Assembly: GCA_009691845.1 (NCBI GenBank) | Contig: SIAJ01000047.1 | Coordinates: forward strand, 1-42,303 | Direction: 5' to 3' | Length of the DNA stretch: 42,303 bases | From: Gemmataceae bacterium | GTDB taxonomy: Bacteria; Planctomycetota; Planctomycetia; Gemmatales; Gemmataceae | In this document: positions 26,353 through 35,402 of the stretch, piece by piece | Position numbering within the stretch: position 1 is the stretch's first letter | Layout of the letters: every line of letters begins with the position of its first letter | Notes under the pieces: model-generated | Told to the model about the DNA's origin: nothing | The model's database searches: none | The model's input: the letters and a program-made list of their open reading frames with translations, nothing else | Position numbers and translations under genes: made by a program

Positions 26353-29300
26353 ATGTTGAAAAAACTGGCCGCCGGCCTGCTGCTGGCGTCGCTGACCACG
26401 ACCGGAGTCGTCGCCTGGCGCGGCGGATTCCTGCGAGCGGAGGTTGGCCCCGAGCCGCGCATCGTTCCAGTGCAAGACGAAGTGCCCATCAACGGCAACA
26501 GCCAGCTGAAGCCCGCACAAAAGCTGCCCATCACGCAAGTCGTGCTGTTCAACAGTGGCGTCGGTTACTTTTCGCGCTCGGGCGATGTCGAAGGCGATGC
26601 CCGCGTCGATCTCCAGTTTTCCGCGGCCGACATCAACGACCTCATCAAGAGCCTGATCGTTCAGGACGCCAAGGGCAAATCGGTGCCGTTGCGTTACGAC
26701 AGCCAGGAACCAATCGAGAAGACGCTCAAGAGCTTCGCGATCGACCTGAGTTCAAACCCCTCCTACGGGCAGATCCTGAACCAGATGCGAGGCCAAAAGG
26801 TTGAAGTCACGCTGAACACGAGCAATCCCGCCCTCAACGGCCTCCCGGCCACCTTGAGCGGCATGATTGTTGGCATGGAGACCGCTCATCGTCCGCATCA
26901 TCCGACGGCACCAAATGTGTCGGAGATGGAACTGATCAATCTCGTGTGTGCCGAAGGGCTGCGAAGTGTCCCTCTCTCGGCCGTGCAAAAGGTCCGCTTC
27001 CTGAATCCGACCGTTGAGAACGAATTTAAGCGCGCCCTGGAAGTGGTCGCCGTCGGTCACGACAGCCTGAAGAAAACCGTACATCTTGGCTTCAAGGGGG
27101 AGGGCAAGCGTGAGGTAAAGGTTGGCTATGTCGTCGAGAATCCCATTTGGAAGACGAGCTATCGCCTGGTGAAAGACGAGGCCGGGAAGTGGCGGCTGCA
27201 AGCGTGGGCCAATGTCGAAAACACCAGCGACGACGACTGGAACGACATCAAGCTCACGCTCGTTTCGAGCCGGCCGATTTCGTTCCAGATGGATCTGTAT
27301 CCGCCGTTGTTCATCCCACGACCCACGGTTGAACCGGCCCTGTTCGCATCGTTGCGTCCGCCGACCTACGGCGGACCGGTCACAAACGCGGCCATCAACG
27401 TGCCAAACTTCGGCCTACAGGGTGGAGCGGGCTTCGGTGGCGGCTTTCAAGGTGGACAGGGACAGGTTCTCATCAACCCGAACGGCATGCCGATGGCGCA
27501 GAATCCAAATTTCGCCAACCTTGCTCAACAGAATGGGCAGGTGGGAAATCTCGGCGGCCAGTTCGGTCAGCAAGGCGCGCAAAACAACTTCAATTCCTTC
27601 GGCAACAACCGCTACCAGAACACACTGAATGTCGACAACAATAGCCGCGCTCCGCGCGGCATCACGTTCAACGAAATGCAGGATCGCCGCAATAACGAGC
27701 TGAACAATAAGGAGCAGCAGAAGAACAATATCAAGGGACAGGCTCAACAACTGGGTAGCGCGCTCACCAGCGTGGACCCAGACTTCATCGAACGCATGCG
27801 GGCCGCCGACGAACTGGGCCAACCGGCACGCTACACAATCGACCAGCGTGTGAGCCTGCCACGCCAGCAGTCGATCATGTTGCCGATTCTGGACGAAGAA
27901 ATCGAGGCGACCAAGGTCAGCATTTACAACGAACGCGTTCATGCTGTCCGCGCCCTGCATGGCCTGAAGATCAAGAACAAGACCAGGCAGGCTCTGATGT
28001 CCGGGCCGGTGACGGTGTACGAAGGCGAGCAGCCTTACAGCGGCGATGCCCGCATGTTGGACCTTCAGCCGAACGAAGAGCGTTACTTGAGTTATGCCCT
28101 CGATACGGGCGTGGAAATCAAGCCATTCGACGTGGTCCGGCCGGGCCCGGAGATGACGGCCAAGATGGAGAACGGCCAGCTCAACGTGCAGTACAAATTG
28201 CGAAGCACGCGGACCTATGTGATCGTGAATCGTTCGCCGGAAAACCGCAAGGTCGTCCTCGAGCAGCCATTCCGGACCGGTTGGAAGCTCGTCAAACCCG
28301 AGAAGCCAGCCGAGTTGACGACGGAACTCTACCGCTTCGAAGTGGACGTGAAGGCCGGCGAAACCGTGAAGTACGAGGTGAGCGAAGAGTTGCCGCGGAT
28401 CGATCCGTTCGCGGTTAGCAAGAACGCCGACTGGACCGGCTTCGCAACGTCGCTCGGTCTCGATGTCTGGACCGAGATCAAGCGGACGCCGGAAGATTCG
28501 TTCCTGATGCAGATCGTGAATAATGCGTTGCAGGTCACGCACAAGGATCGCCGAACGACGACCTACTTCTTCCGCAACCGAGCCGATGAGGATCGCATCG
28601 TGTGGCTAGAGCACAATGTTCTTTCCGGTCGACAGCTCATGGGGAACAACGAGCCCATCGAGAAAAACACGAACCGCTATCGCTTCAAGCTCGACCTGAA
28701 GAAGGGTCAGACGCTGAATTACACAGTGACGGAGGAACTGCGCGTGGCCAAGCCGGAATCGTTTGCGTTGCAAGTGCTCGCAGGCTATGCGGCGGCGAAG
28801 CCCACGGAGGACGATGGCCCCGCTCAACGATTCGTCACGGAACTCGGCTTCGAACTCTGGCAGACGCGAAAAACGGCGCCCGACGAACTGGTAAGTGGCC
28901 GGTTCATCAAGGGAGAACTGCACACCACGGCACGCGAAGTGGAAACGGTGACCTATCACATCCGCAATCTGGTTGCCGGCGAGCGGACGTTCATCCTGGA
29001 GCATCAGATTCGGCCGCTCTGGGCCGTCCAAGGCGAGAAGAAGATGGTGGAAGGTTCGACGCGGTGTTGTCAGTTCACCGTGAAGGCCGAGGGCGAAAAG
29101 CTCGTGCGGCAGCCGGTGAACGAAGAACGCGTGATCGTCAAGAAGGAGAACGTGAACGAACTGACGGAGGATCGTTCGAAGGTGCTACTCGGCAGCCCGG
29201 CCATTCAGGATGCCGTGAAGCAGAGTCTTAAGAAAGCCCTCGAAATGAAAGGCACTCTCGAGCATACCGCAACGGCACTGAAGGACCTGCGGGCTCAGAG

Positions 29301-29511
29301 CAAGGAAACTTCCGAGGAACAGGCACGGCTGCGGACGAACATGGACAAGCTGCCGCAAGACAGTGAGTTGTACAAGCGCTACCTCAAGAAGCTGGACACG
29401 GAGGAGACGGCCCTTGAGAAACTCCAGAAGCAGGTCAAGGATCAGGAAGGCGAAGAACGGAAGCAAAAGAAGGAACTCGATGGGTTCCTGGAAAAATTGA
29501 ACGTGCAGTGA
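26353..29511 (+). CDS. large secreted or anchored DUF4139 protein
   Basis: 1052 residues from ATG 26353, preceded by CGAGGTACGATC. An N-terminal hydrophobic segment (about 4-22) serves as signal or anchor. Residues about 55-330 hold the family's N-terminal half (ITQVVLFNSGVGYFSRSGDV; NPIWKTSYRLVKDEAGKWRL; WANVENTSDDDWNDIKLTLVSS). A Gly/Gln/Asn-rich, low-complexity insert (about 350-470) follows. The DUF4139 beta-sandwich repeats continue to about 950 and include YEGEQPYSGDARMLDLQPNE and repeated tetrads such as NRYRFKLDLKKGQTLNYTV. The last 95 residues form a charged coiled coil. DUF4139 proteins have no established activity. It stands between the dikinase-like gene and glpK; the hairpin at 29528 separates it from glpK. 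Confidence 0.9.
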   Translation: MLKKLAAGLLLASLTTTGVVAWRGGFLRAEVGPEPRIVPVQDEVPINGNSQLKPAQKLPITQVVLFNSGVGYFSRSGDVEGDARVDLQFSAADINDLIKSLIVQDAKGKSVPLRYDSQEPIEKTLKSFAIDLSSNPSYGQILNQMRGQKVEVTLNTSNPALNGLPATLSGMIVGMETAHRPHHPTAPNVSEMELINLVCAEGLRSVPLSAVQKVRFLNPTVENEFKRALEVVAVGHDSLKKTVHLGFKGEGKREVKVGYVVENPIWKTSYRLVKDEAGKWRLQAWANVENTSDDDWNDIKLTLVSSRPISFQMDLYPPLFIPRPTVEPALFASLRPPTYGGPVTNAAINVPNFGLQGGAGFGGGFQGGQGQVLINPNGMPMAQNPNFANLAQQNGQVGNLGGQFGQQGAQNNFNSFGNNRYQNTLNVDNNSRAPRGITFNEMQDRRNNELNNKEQQKNNIKGQAQQLGSALTSVDPDFIERMRAADELGQPARYTIDQRVSLPRQQSIMLPILDEEIEATKVSIYNERVHAVRALHGLKIKNKTRQALMSGPVTVYEGEQPYSGDARMLDLQPNEERYLSYALDTGVEIKPFDVVRPGPEMTAKMENGQLNVQYKLRSTRTYVIVNRSPENRKVVLEQPFRTGWKLVKPEKPAELTTELYRFEVDVKAGETVKYEVSEELPRIDPFAVSKNADWTGFATSLGLDVWTEIKRTPEDSFLMQIVNNALQVTHKDRRTTTYFFRNRADEDRIVWLEHNVLSGRQLMGNNEPIEKNTNRYRFKLDLKKGQTLNYTVTEELRVAKPESFALQVLAGYAAAKPTEDDGPAQRFVTELGFELWQTRKTAPDELVSGRFIKGELHTTAREVETVTYHIRNLVAGERTFILEHQIRPLWAVQGEKKMVEGSTRCCQFTVKAEGEKLVRQPVNEERVIVKKENVNELTEDRSKVLLGSPAIQDAVKQSLKKALEMKGTLEHTATALKDLRAQSKETSEEQARLRTNMDKLPQDSELYKRYLKKLDTEETALEKLQKQVKDQEGEERKQKKELDGFLEKLNVQ

Positions 29512-29527
29512 TTGTGGTATTCGATGA

Positions 29528-29591
29528 ATGATCGCAAGAAGGTTTCGTGTGCCAGCTTCTTGGCCGGATACACGAAACCTTCTGCGATCAT
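29528..29591. terminator. long stem-loop after the DUF4139 gene
   Basis: Arms 29528-29550 and 29570-29591 match over 22 bases with one bulged base; the loop holds an inner GCCA/TGGC stem (29551-29554 with 29561-29564). It starts 17 bases after the DUF4139 stop and ends 61 bases before glpK, so it probably ends the upstream transcript. Confidence 0.72.
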
Positions 29592-29652
29592 ATCGCCATC
29601 TCCGATTCGGTTCGTAGGAGTAAGTACAACTCAACTCTCCCCGAGTTTCAGC

Positions 29653-31128
29653 ATGCCGCACATCCTGTCTCTCGACGAAGGCACCACCAGTGCCCGTGCC
29701 ATTCTCTTCGATGAACACGGTGCCATCCGCTCGGTCGCTCAGAAGGAATTCGCCCAGCATTTTCCTCAGCCGGGTTGGGTCGAGCACGACGCGGAGGAGA
29801 TTTGGGACACGCAACTCGCGGTGGCTCTCGAATCGCTGCGTGGCGTCGACGACGTGGCCGCCATCGGCATCACCAATCAACGCGAAACCACGGTCGTGTG
29901 GGATCGCGAGTCCGGCCAGCCCGTTTGCAACGCGATCGTCTGGCAGGATCGACGCACGGCTCCCTTGTGTGCCAAACTCCGGGCTGACGGCTGCGAGTCG
30001 CTGGTTCGCGAACGGACCGGCCTGGTCATCGACGCCTATTTCTCCGCCAGCAAGATCGCCTGGATTCTCGACAACGTTTCCGGCACACGAGCAAAGGCCG
30101 AGGCCGGCAAGCTCGCATTCGGCACGATTGATACCTGGCTCGTTTGGAAACTGACCGGCGGCAAGACGCATGTGACGGATGCGAGCAATGCGTCACGAAC
30201 GATGGTGTTCAATATTCGCACTGGGCGGTGGGACGACGAATTGCTCAGGCTGTTCCGTATCCCAGCGAGCATGTTGCCCGAAGTCCGCTCGAGTTCCGAA
30301 GTCTACGCGGAAACCTCGATTCCCGAATTGGCTGGCATTCCCATCGCTGGTATCGCGGGTGATCAGCAGGCCGCGTTGTTCGGCCAACTCTGCCTGTCGC
30401 CTAGCCAAACGAAAACGACTTATGGCACCGGCTGCTTCATGCTGCAAAACACGGGGACGAGTCCCGTCGCTTCGAATAATCGTCTGCTGACCACGGTCGC
30501 GAACCGCATGGGCGGCACAACGTCCTATGCCCTCGAAGGAAGTGTCTTCGTCGGCGGGGCCGTGGTGCAATGGCTCCGCGATGGACTGGGTATCATCCCA
30601 TCATCGGCTGAAATTGAGCAACTTGCGATTTCCGTTCCCGACTCCGGTGGCGTGTGCATGGTTCCCGCCTTCACGGGCCTGGGGGCACCGCACTGGGATG
30701 CCAACGCCCGGGGCTTGATCATCGGCATTTCGCGTGGAACCACGAAGGCTCACATCGCTCGGGCGGCACTCGAATCGATCGCCTTTCAAGTGGCCGACTT
30801 GTTCGACGCCATGAACGCGGATGCTGGCCTGCGCGCCAAAGAAATGCGTGTCGATGGCGGAGCCGCGAGCGACGATTTTCTGATGCAATTTCAGGCGGAC
30901 CTGCTGGACGTACCGCTCGTGCGACCGATCGTTTCGGAGACAACGGCCCTCGGGGCGGCTTATCTTGCAGGGCTCGCAGTCGGTTTGTGGAAGAAGCCAG
31001 AGGACTTGATCTCGCAGCAGCAGATCGCCCGCAGGTACGAACCACGCAATGCAGTGAGTCGGGCACGTGAGCAATGGCATCGGGCCCTCGAACGAGCCAA
31101 AGATTGGGATCGGGGCGAGACCTCATGA
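29653..31128 (+). CDS. glpK: glycerol kinase
   Basis: 491 residues from ATG 29653; a frame open to 29512 would add 47 residues across the hairpin and is rejected. It phosphorylates glycerol to glycerol-3-phosphate with ATP. FGGY-family landmarks: [18 protein letters not shown] (6-23), [107 protein letters not shown], and [20 protein letters not shown]. Length and motifs are complete, so it looks functional. Its stop overlaps the start of the ruined glpD in the pattern ATGA. Confidence 0.95.
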   Translation: MPHILSLDEGTTSARAILFDEHGAIRSVAQKEFAQHFPQPGWVEHDAEEIWDTQLAVALESLRGVDDVAAIGITNQRETTVVWDRESGQPVCNAIVWQDRRTAPLCAKLRADGCESLVRERTGLVIDAYFSASKIAWILDNVSGTRAKAEAGKLAFGTIDTWLVWKLTGGKTHVTDASNASRTMVFNIRTGRWDDELLRLFRIPASMLPEVRSSSEVYAETSIPELAGIPIAGIAGDQQAALFGQLCLSPSQTKTTYGTGCFMLQNTGTSPVASNNRLLTTVANRMGGTTSYALEGSVFVGGAVVQWLRDGLGIIPSSAEIEQLAISVPDSGGVCMVPAFTGLGAPHWDANARGLIIGISRGTTKAHIARAALESIAFQVADLFDAMNADAGLRAKEMRVDGGAASDDFLMQFQADLLDVPLVRPIVSETTALGAAYLAGLAVGLWKKPEDLISQQQIARRYEPRNAVSRAREQWHRALERAKDWDRGETS

Positions 31129-31383
31129 ACCGCGACGAAATGATCGGCGGCGGTCTGGCCTAGCGCGGACCGTGGGCTGCTGCGGCCGAATGCACCACAT
31201 CTCGTTCGCGACCTCGCCTTCACCGTGCCGAGTTACACGTCGTGGGAATCCCCCGTCGATGGTTCGGATGCTCCGGCGATTCGGGACTTGGTCCGAGAGG
31301 ATTCTGAGTTGTCGGATCGGAAGTCGTCTGGGCGATCTGGCGTTGCCTGGCTCGCTACGCGAAGCACGCGTTACTTCAAATAG
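31125..31383 (+). pseudogene. glpD: degenerate glycerol-3-phosphate dehydrogenase remnant
   Basis: Three pieces of GlpD lie in different frames. Block 1 (31125-31163) starts ATGA-overlapped with glpK and reads MNRDEMI then GGGLA and TAG: the GlpD opening joined to the GGG of its FAD motif. Block 2 (from 31165, frame +1) reads RGLLRPNAPHLVRDLAFTVP and then SYTSWESP, the well-known segment after the FAD domain, then jumps to DGSDAPAIRDLVREDSELSD from the C-terminal domain. Block 3 (from 31320, first frame) reads EVVWA, a further C-terminal piece. Normal GlpD is over 500 residues, so large deletions have occurred. The relic runs into the 3' end of the minus-strand gene at 31371. Confidence 0.82.
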
Positions 31384-34073
31384 ACAAATTCGTTTGCGTT
31401 CAACAGAGCCCAGCAGACGACGTGCAGCCCGGTCTCCTTGATGGCCTTCAGAGCGAAACGGCTTTCTGCTTCGTTCGGCGATCTTCCCAGTGCTAGCCGA
31501 TAGGCCGACGCAACTTGCGTTTCCGGGCTCTCGCCCGCCTCCCGCTTCACGCGTTCCGCGAACGATTTTGCCAGGCGATTGGTGAACGGGTTGTTCATCA
31601 TCGTCAGGGCTTGCAACGGCGTGGTCGTCGTGCTGCGGCGAGGCGTTTTCACGGATGGGTCCGGACAATCGAGCACGTCCAGCACCGGATCGCGCGACGA
31701 GGTCACGTTCATTCGATACACCGAGCGACGATTGAAGTCCGGGCGATCCTCGTCGAACGGAAGGTAGAAAGCGGAGTTGAACGACTCGACGCGGAACGGT
31801 CGAAAGCTGGGGCCGCCGGCCTCGCGATTCAGCTTGCCGCTCGCAGCCAGCATCGCGTCACGCACGGATTCTGCTTCCAGACGTCGGGGGGCAAATCGCC
31901 ACAGGAGTTGATTGTCTGCGTCTTTCTCTGCTGCCTTCGGATCGAAGGTCGCGGCCTGCCGATACGTCGCGGAGAGAACGATCAGCCGATGCAGGGCTTT
32001 GATGCTTCCGCCCGAATCGCGGAACCAGGTTGCCAGCCAGTCGAGCAACTCGGGATGTGTCAGTCGTTCGCCATTCTGGCCCAAATCGCTCGGCGAGCGT
32101 GCTAGCCCTGCCCCGAAATGATGTTGCCAGATCCGATTGACGATCACCCGCCAAGTGAGCGGATTCTCAGGGTGAACGACCCACTCCGCAAACGCCAGGC
32201 GACGGGCGGCCTCGCTGATTCCTTCCGGAGCATTGAATGCGGGAGGCCCCTTGACCACGGCAGGCGAACCGGCTGTGACGGGATCACCCGGCTTCTCTAC
32301 GTCGCCGCGTCTGAGAATCACCGTCGGCGGATGTGGCTTCGGGTTGGCGGAATAGGTTAGCGAAGTGCGACGCAACTGGGCGAGTTGCGACTCGATGCGA
32401 GTGTTCGCACTCTCGGCTTCGGCATGTGCGACCCGATCGGCTGGCGTCATGACCGCACGAAGCTCTTCCGAACTGATTCGCTCGATGCCGCCGCGATAGG
32501 AAGCGAGTACCTGCTCTGCAGACAACGCGAAGTCGTAGAGCCGAGCTTCCTCGATCTCTCCTTGCAGAAAGGCGTTTCCGCCTCGGCTGTGCCGCATCCC
32601 GAACACGATCTGCGAATCCTTGGCCGGGAACGAACTTTTTCCATGCGGGGCCTCGACTGTGTAAGGCTCGCCGTACGGTCTTCCATTGCGGAACGCAGTA
32701 ATGCGGCCCAAGCCATCGTAGGTCATCACGAGGTGGATCAGTTCGCCCGGCTTGGCTGTTTCGTCGGGGCCCTTCATGTCGCGAGTACGAACGAATCCAT
32801 TACTGCCTGCGATCCACTTCAGCGGCTTCTGCTCGCCGAATACGATCGTGTCGAAGATTTCGCCGTTGAGAGTCTGCACGCCGATCACGCCACCTCCGGC
32901 TTGTTTCAACGTGGGCAATGCCACCCAGGCTTCGAGTGCCTTTGCCGTCAAATCGCGAGCGAGCGGTTGGGTGGCTGCGAAGGATTTTTGCCCGTCAACA
33001 ATAAGCCTGCCTCCGACAATCTTCGCACCATTCTGCAGTTCGGCGTGCAACGTGCCTATGGAATCCTTGCCATCCGAATCGAAGGCCCAGCGGGCGATCG
33101 GCCTGGGTAGCGATTCATCTTTTTTCACCGGAGGCTGTCCGCGTTGCGCGAGAACCTTCTCCCGCGCCGTTGATTCCAGTTTGAGCAAGAGCAATTTGGC
33201 TTCACGAAACTGTCGATCGAGACTCTGAAAAGTCTCACCCCGAACACGGTCGTCCACGTTCGATAACACGGGACGATCGCCCGGAGTGATGCCCGCCAGG
33301 ACCGCCTTCACGCGATAGTAATCGCGGGCCGTGTACGGATCGAACTTGTGATCGTGGCAGCGGGCACAGTTGAGAGTGACGCCCAGGAAGGTTTGCGAGA
33401 CCAGGCCGATCATGTCTTCGAGTTCGTCCTCGCGGGCTTTCAGCCGGATTAACTGACTGACGGCCCCCATGCCGGCCTGATCGTAAGGCCCGGCCACGAG
33501 CATCCCGGTCGCGATCACGCCATCGCTACCTGCTCCCGGCAACACATCGCCTGCGAGTTGCTCGCGAACGAACTGGGCATACGGTTTGTCGTTGTTCAAG
33601 CTGCGAATCACGTAGTCGCGATAGTTCCAGGCGTGCTCGCGTAGGCGGTCGTACTCGAAGCCGTGGCTTTCGGAAAAGCGGACGACATCGAGCCAGTGCC
33701 GCGCCCAGCGTTCGCCGTAGGCGGGAGACGCCAGCAATCGATCGACCAGCTTCTCATACGCGTTGGTTGAAGTGTCCGAGTTGAAGGCATCGATCTCGGC
33801 GGGAGTTGGCGGCAGGCCGGTCAGGTCGAACGTCAGACGGCGAATCAGTGTAGTGTTGACGGCGGGGGGTGCCGGCCGCAGTCCTGCTGCTTCCAGCTTG
33901 AGCCGAATAAATGCGTCAATCGGATTGGCTGTTGCGGGCAGATCGCGAACCTGGGGCGGACTTCCTTTCCCCAACGGTTGCAGCGACCACCAATCCGGCC
34001 CGGCACGACCCGGCTCGGCTTTCACGGGCAGCGTAATGGCGAGCATCATGACGGCGAACAGCACTGCACGCAT
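31371..34073 (-). CDS. secreted DUF1549-LamG-DUF1553 protein without cytochrome domain
   Basis: 900 residues from ATG 34071-34073, which has GAGG 8 bases upstream and gives a clean signal peptide (1-about 19); an earlier start at 34115 would bury it. DUF1549 (about 45-260; RRLTFDLTGLPPTPAEIDAF, RHWLDVVRFSESHGFEYDRL, NCARCHDHKFDPYTARDYYR), a LamG/concanavalin-like sugar-binding sandwich (about 324-528; IARWAFDSDGKDS, LIHLVMTYDGLGRITAFRNG, GEIEEARLYDFALS) and DUF1553 (about 640-895; NPLTWRVIVNRIWQHHFGAG, KTPRRSTTTTPLQALTMMNN). Unlike the 11763 gene it lacks the leading haem domain. No DUF1501 gene is adjacent, which is unusual for this family. Confidence 0.94.
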   Translation of the reverse strand: MRAVLFAVMMLAITLPVKAEPGRAGPDWWSLQPLGKGSPPQVRDLPATANPIDAFIRLKLEAAGLRPAPPAVNTTLIRRLTFDLTGLPPTPAEIDAFNSDTSTNAYEKLVDRLLASPAYGERWARHWLDVVRFSESHGFEYDRLREHAWNYRDYVIRSLNNDKPYAQFVREQLAGDVLPGAGSDGVIATGMLVAGPYDQAGMGAVSQLIRLKAREDELEDMIGLVSQTFLGVTLNCARCHDHKFDPYTARDYYRVKAVLAGITPGDRPVLSNVDDRVRGETFQSLDRQFREAKLLLLKLESTAREKVLAQRGQPPVKKDESLPRPIARWAFDSDGKDSIGTLHAELQNGAKIVGGRLIVDGQKSFAATQPLARDLTAKALEAWVALPTLKQAGGGVIGVQTLNGEIFDTIVFGEQKPLKWIAGSNGFVRTRDMKGPDETAKPGELIHLVMTYDGLGRITAFRNGRPYGEPYTVEAPHGKSSFPAKDSQIVFGMRHSRGGNAFLQGEIEEARLYDFALSAEQVLASYRGGIERISSEELRAVMTPADRVAHAEAESANTRIESQLAQLRRTSLTYSANPKPHPPTVILRRGDVEKPGDPVTAGSPAVVKGPPAFNAPEGISEAARRLAFAEWVVHPENPLTWRVIVNRIWQHHFGAGLARSPSDLGQNGERLTHPELLDWLATWFRDSGGSIKALHRLIVLSATYRQAATFDPKAAEKDADNQLLWRFAPRRLEAESVRDAMLAASGKLNREAGGPSFRPFRVESFNSAFYLPFDEDRPDFNRRSVYRMNVTSSRDPVLDVLDCPDPSVKTPRRSTTTTPLQALTMMNNPFTNRLAKSFAERVKREAGESPETQVASAYRLALGRSPNEAESRFALKAIKETGLHVVCWALLNANEFVYLK

Positions 34074-34270
34074 CGACGGACCTCGTTGCTTGGCCAGACC
34101 GATTCCACCTTCCATATTAGTTTCGCAAATCGTGCGGCCTCTGTCGATGGCGCGGATCGTCGCGTAGCGTGGTTTCCGATTGTTCCCGATGCGGCAAGTC
34201 GACTCCGGTGAATTATCCGACTTTCGGTCGAGGATCGTTCGACGGAAGGAGCCTCATCGGGCAAGATTAG

Positions 34271-34298
34271 TTGCCGGGCAAGGGGTCGGGGACATAAG
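34271..34298 (+). promoter_or_regulatory. candidate promoter for the 34345 gene
   Basis: TTGCCG (34271-34276) and CATAAG (34293-34298) are 16 bases apart, four of six matches each to the housekeeping sigma consensus. It is weak and rests on eye inspection. The remainder of the 34074-34344 divergent gap shows nothing else. Confidence 0.25.
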
Positions 34299-34344
34299 AG
34301 CCCCCAGCGGTCCGGGCGCTCCACGCACAAGGAAATGGCGTCCT

Positions 34345-34725
34345 ATGAAGAAGATTCTCCTGGCAGGCGTCCTGGCCGCGGCGGCCCTAGCGATTCTGCC
34401 CGAACGGTCGCTGGCCGGCAACCGCGATGGGAACAGTTATGGCTTCGGATGGCTCGGCGGTCTCGCCTTCCGCACCAAACCCTGGATTCATCAGAACGGC
34501 CCGCTCTACAACTACGGCCCCTACAACACGCAGGGCCTGGTGACGATGCACATTCCGCAGCCGTACCACGGCACGTACATGCCGGCCGACCAATCGTTGT
34601 GGAACCGTACCAATTACGGCGTTCCGGCTTATCCGGGCTATGGCCCCCAATCTAGGCCAGCAATGGGCTATCCACAATATCAGCAAGCGGCTCCGGTCGC
34701 ACCACTTGTCGTCCCAGCCAAGTAA
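34345..34725 (+). CDS. small secreted Pro/Tyr/Gly-rich protein
   Basis: 126 residues from ATG 34345, with AAGGA 13 bases upstream. A signal peptide (about 1-24, ending SLAG) precedes a low-complexity mature chain with tracts such as NGPLYNYGPYNTQG and VPAYPGYGPQSRP, no Cys, and a tail ending PLVVPAK. It probably lies in the periplasm or cell envelope. I recognise no domain. It is followed 150 bases later by a similar small secreted protein. Confidence 0.75.
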   Translation: MKKILLAGVLAAAALAILPERSLAGNRDGNSYGFGWLGGLAFRTKPWIHQNGPLYNYGPYNTQGLVTMHIPQPYHGTYMPADQSLWNRTNYGVPAYPGYGPQSRPAMGYPQYQQAAPVAPLVVPAK

Positions 34726-34874
34726 TCGGTCCGCCAACAAGCCAGTCTTGGCAATCGCTCCGTGTTCCACGTCCGTGATTCGTCGCGGTTCGTAAACGCG
34801 GGGCCGCTTGAGCCTCAATCGTGAGGCACTCTCACAGTACACGCAAGGTGGCGCCCTCAGTGGGAGCAGCGCCC

Positions 34875-35306
34875 ATGTTCAAGGATTGGGACTTCTACCG
34901 AGCAATAATCATGATGAAATGGATGTTGGCGGCACTCGTTGCTGCCGGTTTGGCAGGGGCGGAAGCCCAAGCCCAAGGGCCAGGCATGGTCGGCGGCGGA
35001 GGCTATGCCGAAGCCGGCGGCTCGAGATTTAGCTTGGGCAGATTCTGGTCGAGGTCGTTCTTTGGCAGTCCGTCGATGTCCTCGAGCCAAAATCTGACCC
35101 GCATGCCAACGCTGCCGGTCTTCATGGCAGCCCCGTGGTATCTCTACTACCCATACGACGGCCACTTCCAAACCGTTGCTCCACCAGCACAGAACCCGGC
35201 CTTCTATCCTCCGCCAACATATACGGGCAACCCGTATCTGAGCGGCCGGTATCCTGGCTACGTGCCGAACAATCCGGTACCGGAATCCCCGATGTTGAAG
35301 AAATAA
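34875..35306 (+). CDS. small secreted Pro/Tyr/Gly-rich protein 2
   Basis: 143 residues if started at ATG 34875, chosen because GGGAG lies 8 bases upstream; ATG 34911 or 34914 would start right at the hydrophobic signal segment (MKWMLAALVAAGLAGAEAQA) but lacks a ribosome site. The mature part has a Gly/Ser-rich stretch, then FMAAPWYLYYPYDGHFQTV and a Pro/Tyr-rich tail with NPYLSGRYPGYVPNNPVPES. No Cys and no known domain. Its neighbour at 34345 has a similar make-up, so both may be envelope-associated. Confidence 0.72.
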   Translation: MFKDWDFYRAIIMMKWMLAALVAAGLAGAEAQAQGPGMVGGGGYAEAGGSRFSLGRFWSRSFFGSPSMSSSQNLTRMPTLPVFMAAPWYLYYPYDGHFQTVAPPAQNPAFYPPPTYTGNPYLSGRYPGYVPNNPVPESPMLKK

Positions 35307-35320
35307 TTGGTCGCGGCTTA

Positions 35321-35389
35321 GGCGAGCCTAGCACCGTACGGTGCCGGGTTCAGTCACAAAACCCGGCACCTTCCGGTGCTCGGCTCGCC
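35321..35389. terminator. paired-hairpin palindrome between convergent genes
   Basis: Arms 35321-35350 and 35360-35389, 30 bases with three mismatches, nine-base loop. Each arm is also a hairpin: GCACCG/CGGTGC on the left and GCACC/GGTGC on the right. It lies 14 bases after the 34875 gene and 13 bases before the end of the beta-helix gene. Confidence 0.82.
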
Positions 35390-35402
35390 TGCTTGAAAAC
35401 CC

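Noticed and set aside
29512..29652. N-terminal extension of glpK from 29512
   Set aside because: It would translate through the terminator hairpin; conserved glycerol kinase sequence starts at 29653.
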